Virus record (IMG/VR): IMGVR_UViG_3300020472_000134
Location: 1-28,105 of that record
Length of the DNA stretch: 28,105 bases
DNA from: a virus
Strand: one strand, 5' to 3'
Part shown: piece by piece, positions 27,648 through 28,105 of the stretch
Layout: each line of letters opens with the position of its first letter
How positions within the stretch are numbered: position 1 is the stretch's first letter
Program-made: the position numbers and the translations under genes
Notes under the pieces: generated by a model
Databases searched by the model: none
The model's input: the letters and a program-made list of their open reading frames with translations, nothing else
Told to the model about the DNA's origin: nothing

Positions 27648-27960
27648 TTTTATACTTATTGATTTCATTTTGTATTTCTTCTAATCTAACTCCTATCTTC
27701 ATTGTAAGCCCTCCCTCGTAAGTTTTAACAGGTTTTCCATCTTTATAGATAACTATGGTCGGAACACTTTTAATAGATGATTTAAGTGCAGCTGATTGGT
27801 CCTCTACAAAAGCATATTGCACCTTTGCATTTCTTAATCTATCAAGACCTTTATATTTATTGCTTGAATTCCATTTATAATTAAAATGAACAAGTGTAAT
27901 GTCTTGACCATAACTAACCATACTAAATAATAATGCTAATACTAAAAATAAAGTTCTCAT
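27640..27960 (-). CDS. Exported thioredoxin-fold protein lacking the active-site cysteines
   Basis: A 106-residue protein. Residues 1-18 are a signal peptide (MRTLFLVLALLFSMVSYG, with cleavage before QD). The rest is a short thioredoxin fold: ITLVHFNYKWNSSNKY, then VQYAFVEDQ and SIKSVPTIVIYKDGKPVKTY with cis-Pro67. Where thioredoxin has W-C-G-P-C this protein has W-N-S-S-N (residues 30-34), and there is no Cys in the whole sequence, so it cannot be a redox enzyme. It is probably a binding or chaperone-like protein in the periplasm or envelope. Its ATG overlaps the TGA of the preceding gene (ATGA). Confidence 0.75.
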   Translation of the reverse strand: MRTLFLVLALLFSMVSYGQDITLVHFNYKWNSSNKYKGLDRLRNAKVQYAFVEDQSAALKSSIKSVPTIVIYKDGKPVKTYEGGLTMKIGVRLEEIQNEINKYKNE

Positions 27961-28105
27961 TTTTTTATAATTTCATAAAGTTTGTCATCAATCTCTTTTA
28001 ACTTCTCCCCATTATCTTCAACTTTCTCTTGTGTTGACATAATAGTTTCTCTAATTAATTGATCTTTTAGATCATACTCTGTTCTTGAAACCTCTGGTTC
28101 AGGTA
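27957..28105 (-). CDS. Partial hypothetical protein, C-terminus only
   Basis: An open frame enters from the right edge and ends in a TGA overlapping the ATG of the thioredoxin-like gene. The visible 48 residues read PEPEVSRTEYDLKDQLIRET, then IMSTQEKVEDNGEKLKEI and DDKLYEIIKK, a charged helical tail. It could be a coiled-coil end of a fibre-associated protein. It does not continue directly from the partial gene at 1-218: joining the two window ends gives a frame mismatch and an immediate stop. Confidence 0.6.
   Translation of the reverse strand, partial: PEPEVSRTEYDLKDQLIRETIMSTQEKVEDNGEKLKEIDDKLYEIIKK

Noticed and set aside
27640-27960. Assignment as an active thioredoxin
   Set aside because: Both active-site cysteines are replaced (W-N-S-S-N) and the protein contains no Cys, so only the fold can be claimed.
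1-28105. Direct circular closure of the window
   Set aside because: Joining the last base to the first leaves the two partial genes out of frame with an immediate stop, so at least some bases must be missing between the ends.

Overview
This window looks like most of the genome of a tailed siphophage that infects a member of the Bacteroidetes, probably a marine flavobacterium. It is very AT-rich. Ribosome binding sites are A-rich rather than Shine-Dalgarno, and several genes are preceded by the Bacteroidetes -7 promoter box TAnnTTTG. Every recognisable gene except one 54-codon frame is on the minus strand, so transcription runs from the right end to the left. The host assignment is an inference from signals and gene style, not from a database match.

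Layout in transcription order (right to left). 28105-26209: a partial gene, an exported thioredoxin-fold protein without active-site cysteines, two tiny membrane or cationic genes, the major tail protein, and a tail assembly chaperone pair joined by a -1 frameshift on ten A. 26206-18802: tape measure, a 906-residue tail protein with FN3-like domains and mucin-like threonine linkers, two glycosyltransferases (GT-A type and a sialyltransferase-like GT29), and another tail protein. 18756-12408: a replication and recombination module with a small HTH protein, Erf annealing protein, SSB-like protein, RecE/YqaJ-type exonuclease, a DnaA-domain-IV/VRR-NUC fusion, an HTH replication protein, a T7-gp4-like primase-helicase and several small unknowns. 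No DNA polymerase or integrase is visible. 12397-5811: packaging and head genes (TerS, TerL, portal, MuF-like protein, HK97 prohead protease, HK97 capsid). 5761-4464: an accessory island between capsid and connector, with the only plus-strand gene, a promoter, three small genes overlapping by TAATG, and a PD-(D/E)XK nuclease, bounded by terminators. 4389-2573: connector, head closure, gp10-like and tail terminator proteins. 2566-1: M15 endolysin, 3TM holin, small structural genes, a fibre-like protein and a partial gene.

The tail terminator (2573-3010) and the major tail protein (26934-27365), normally neighbours, lie near opposite ends. This suggests a circular or circularly permuted genome cut inside the lysis and fibre region. 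The ends do not join in frame as they stand.

The most notable signals are: (i) TAnnTTTG placed exactly 4 nt before the start codon at six loci, mostly structural genes, which predicts leaderless late mRNAs; (ii) a glycosyltransferase pair embedded in the tail operon beside a tail protein with mucin-like Thr/Pro linkers; (iii) the terminator-bounded island between capsid and connector; (iv) the DnaA-like/VRR-NUC fusion.
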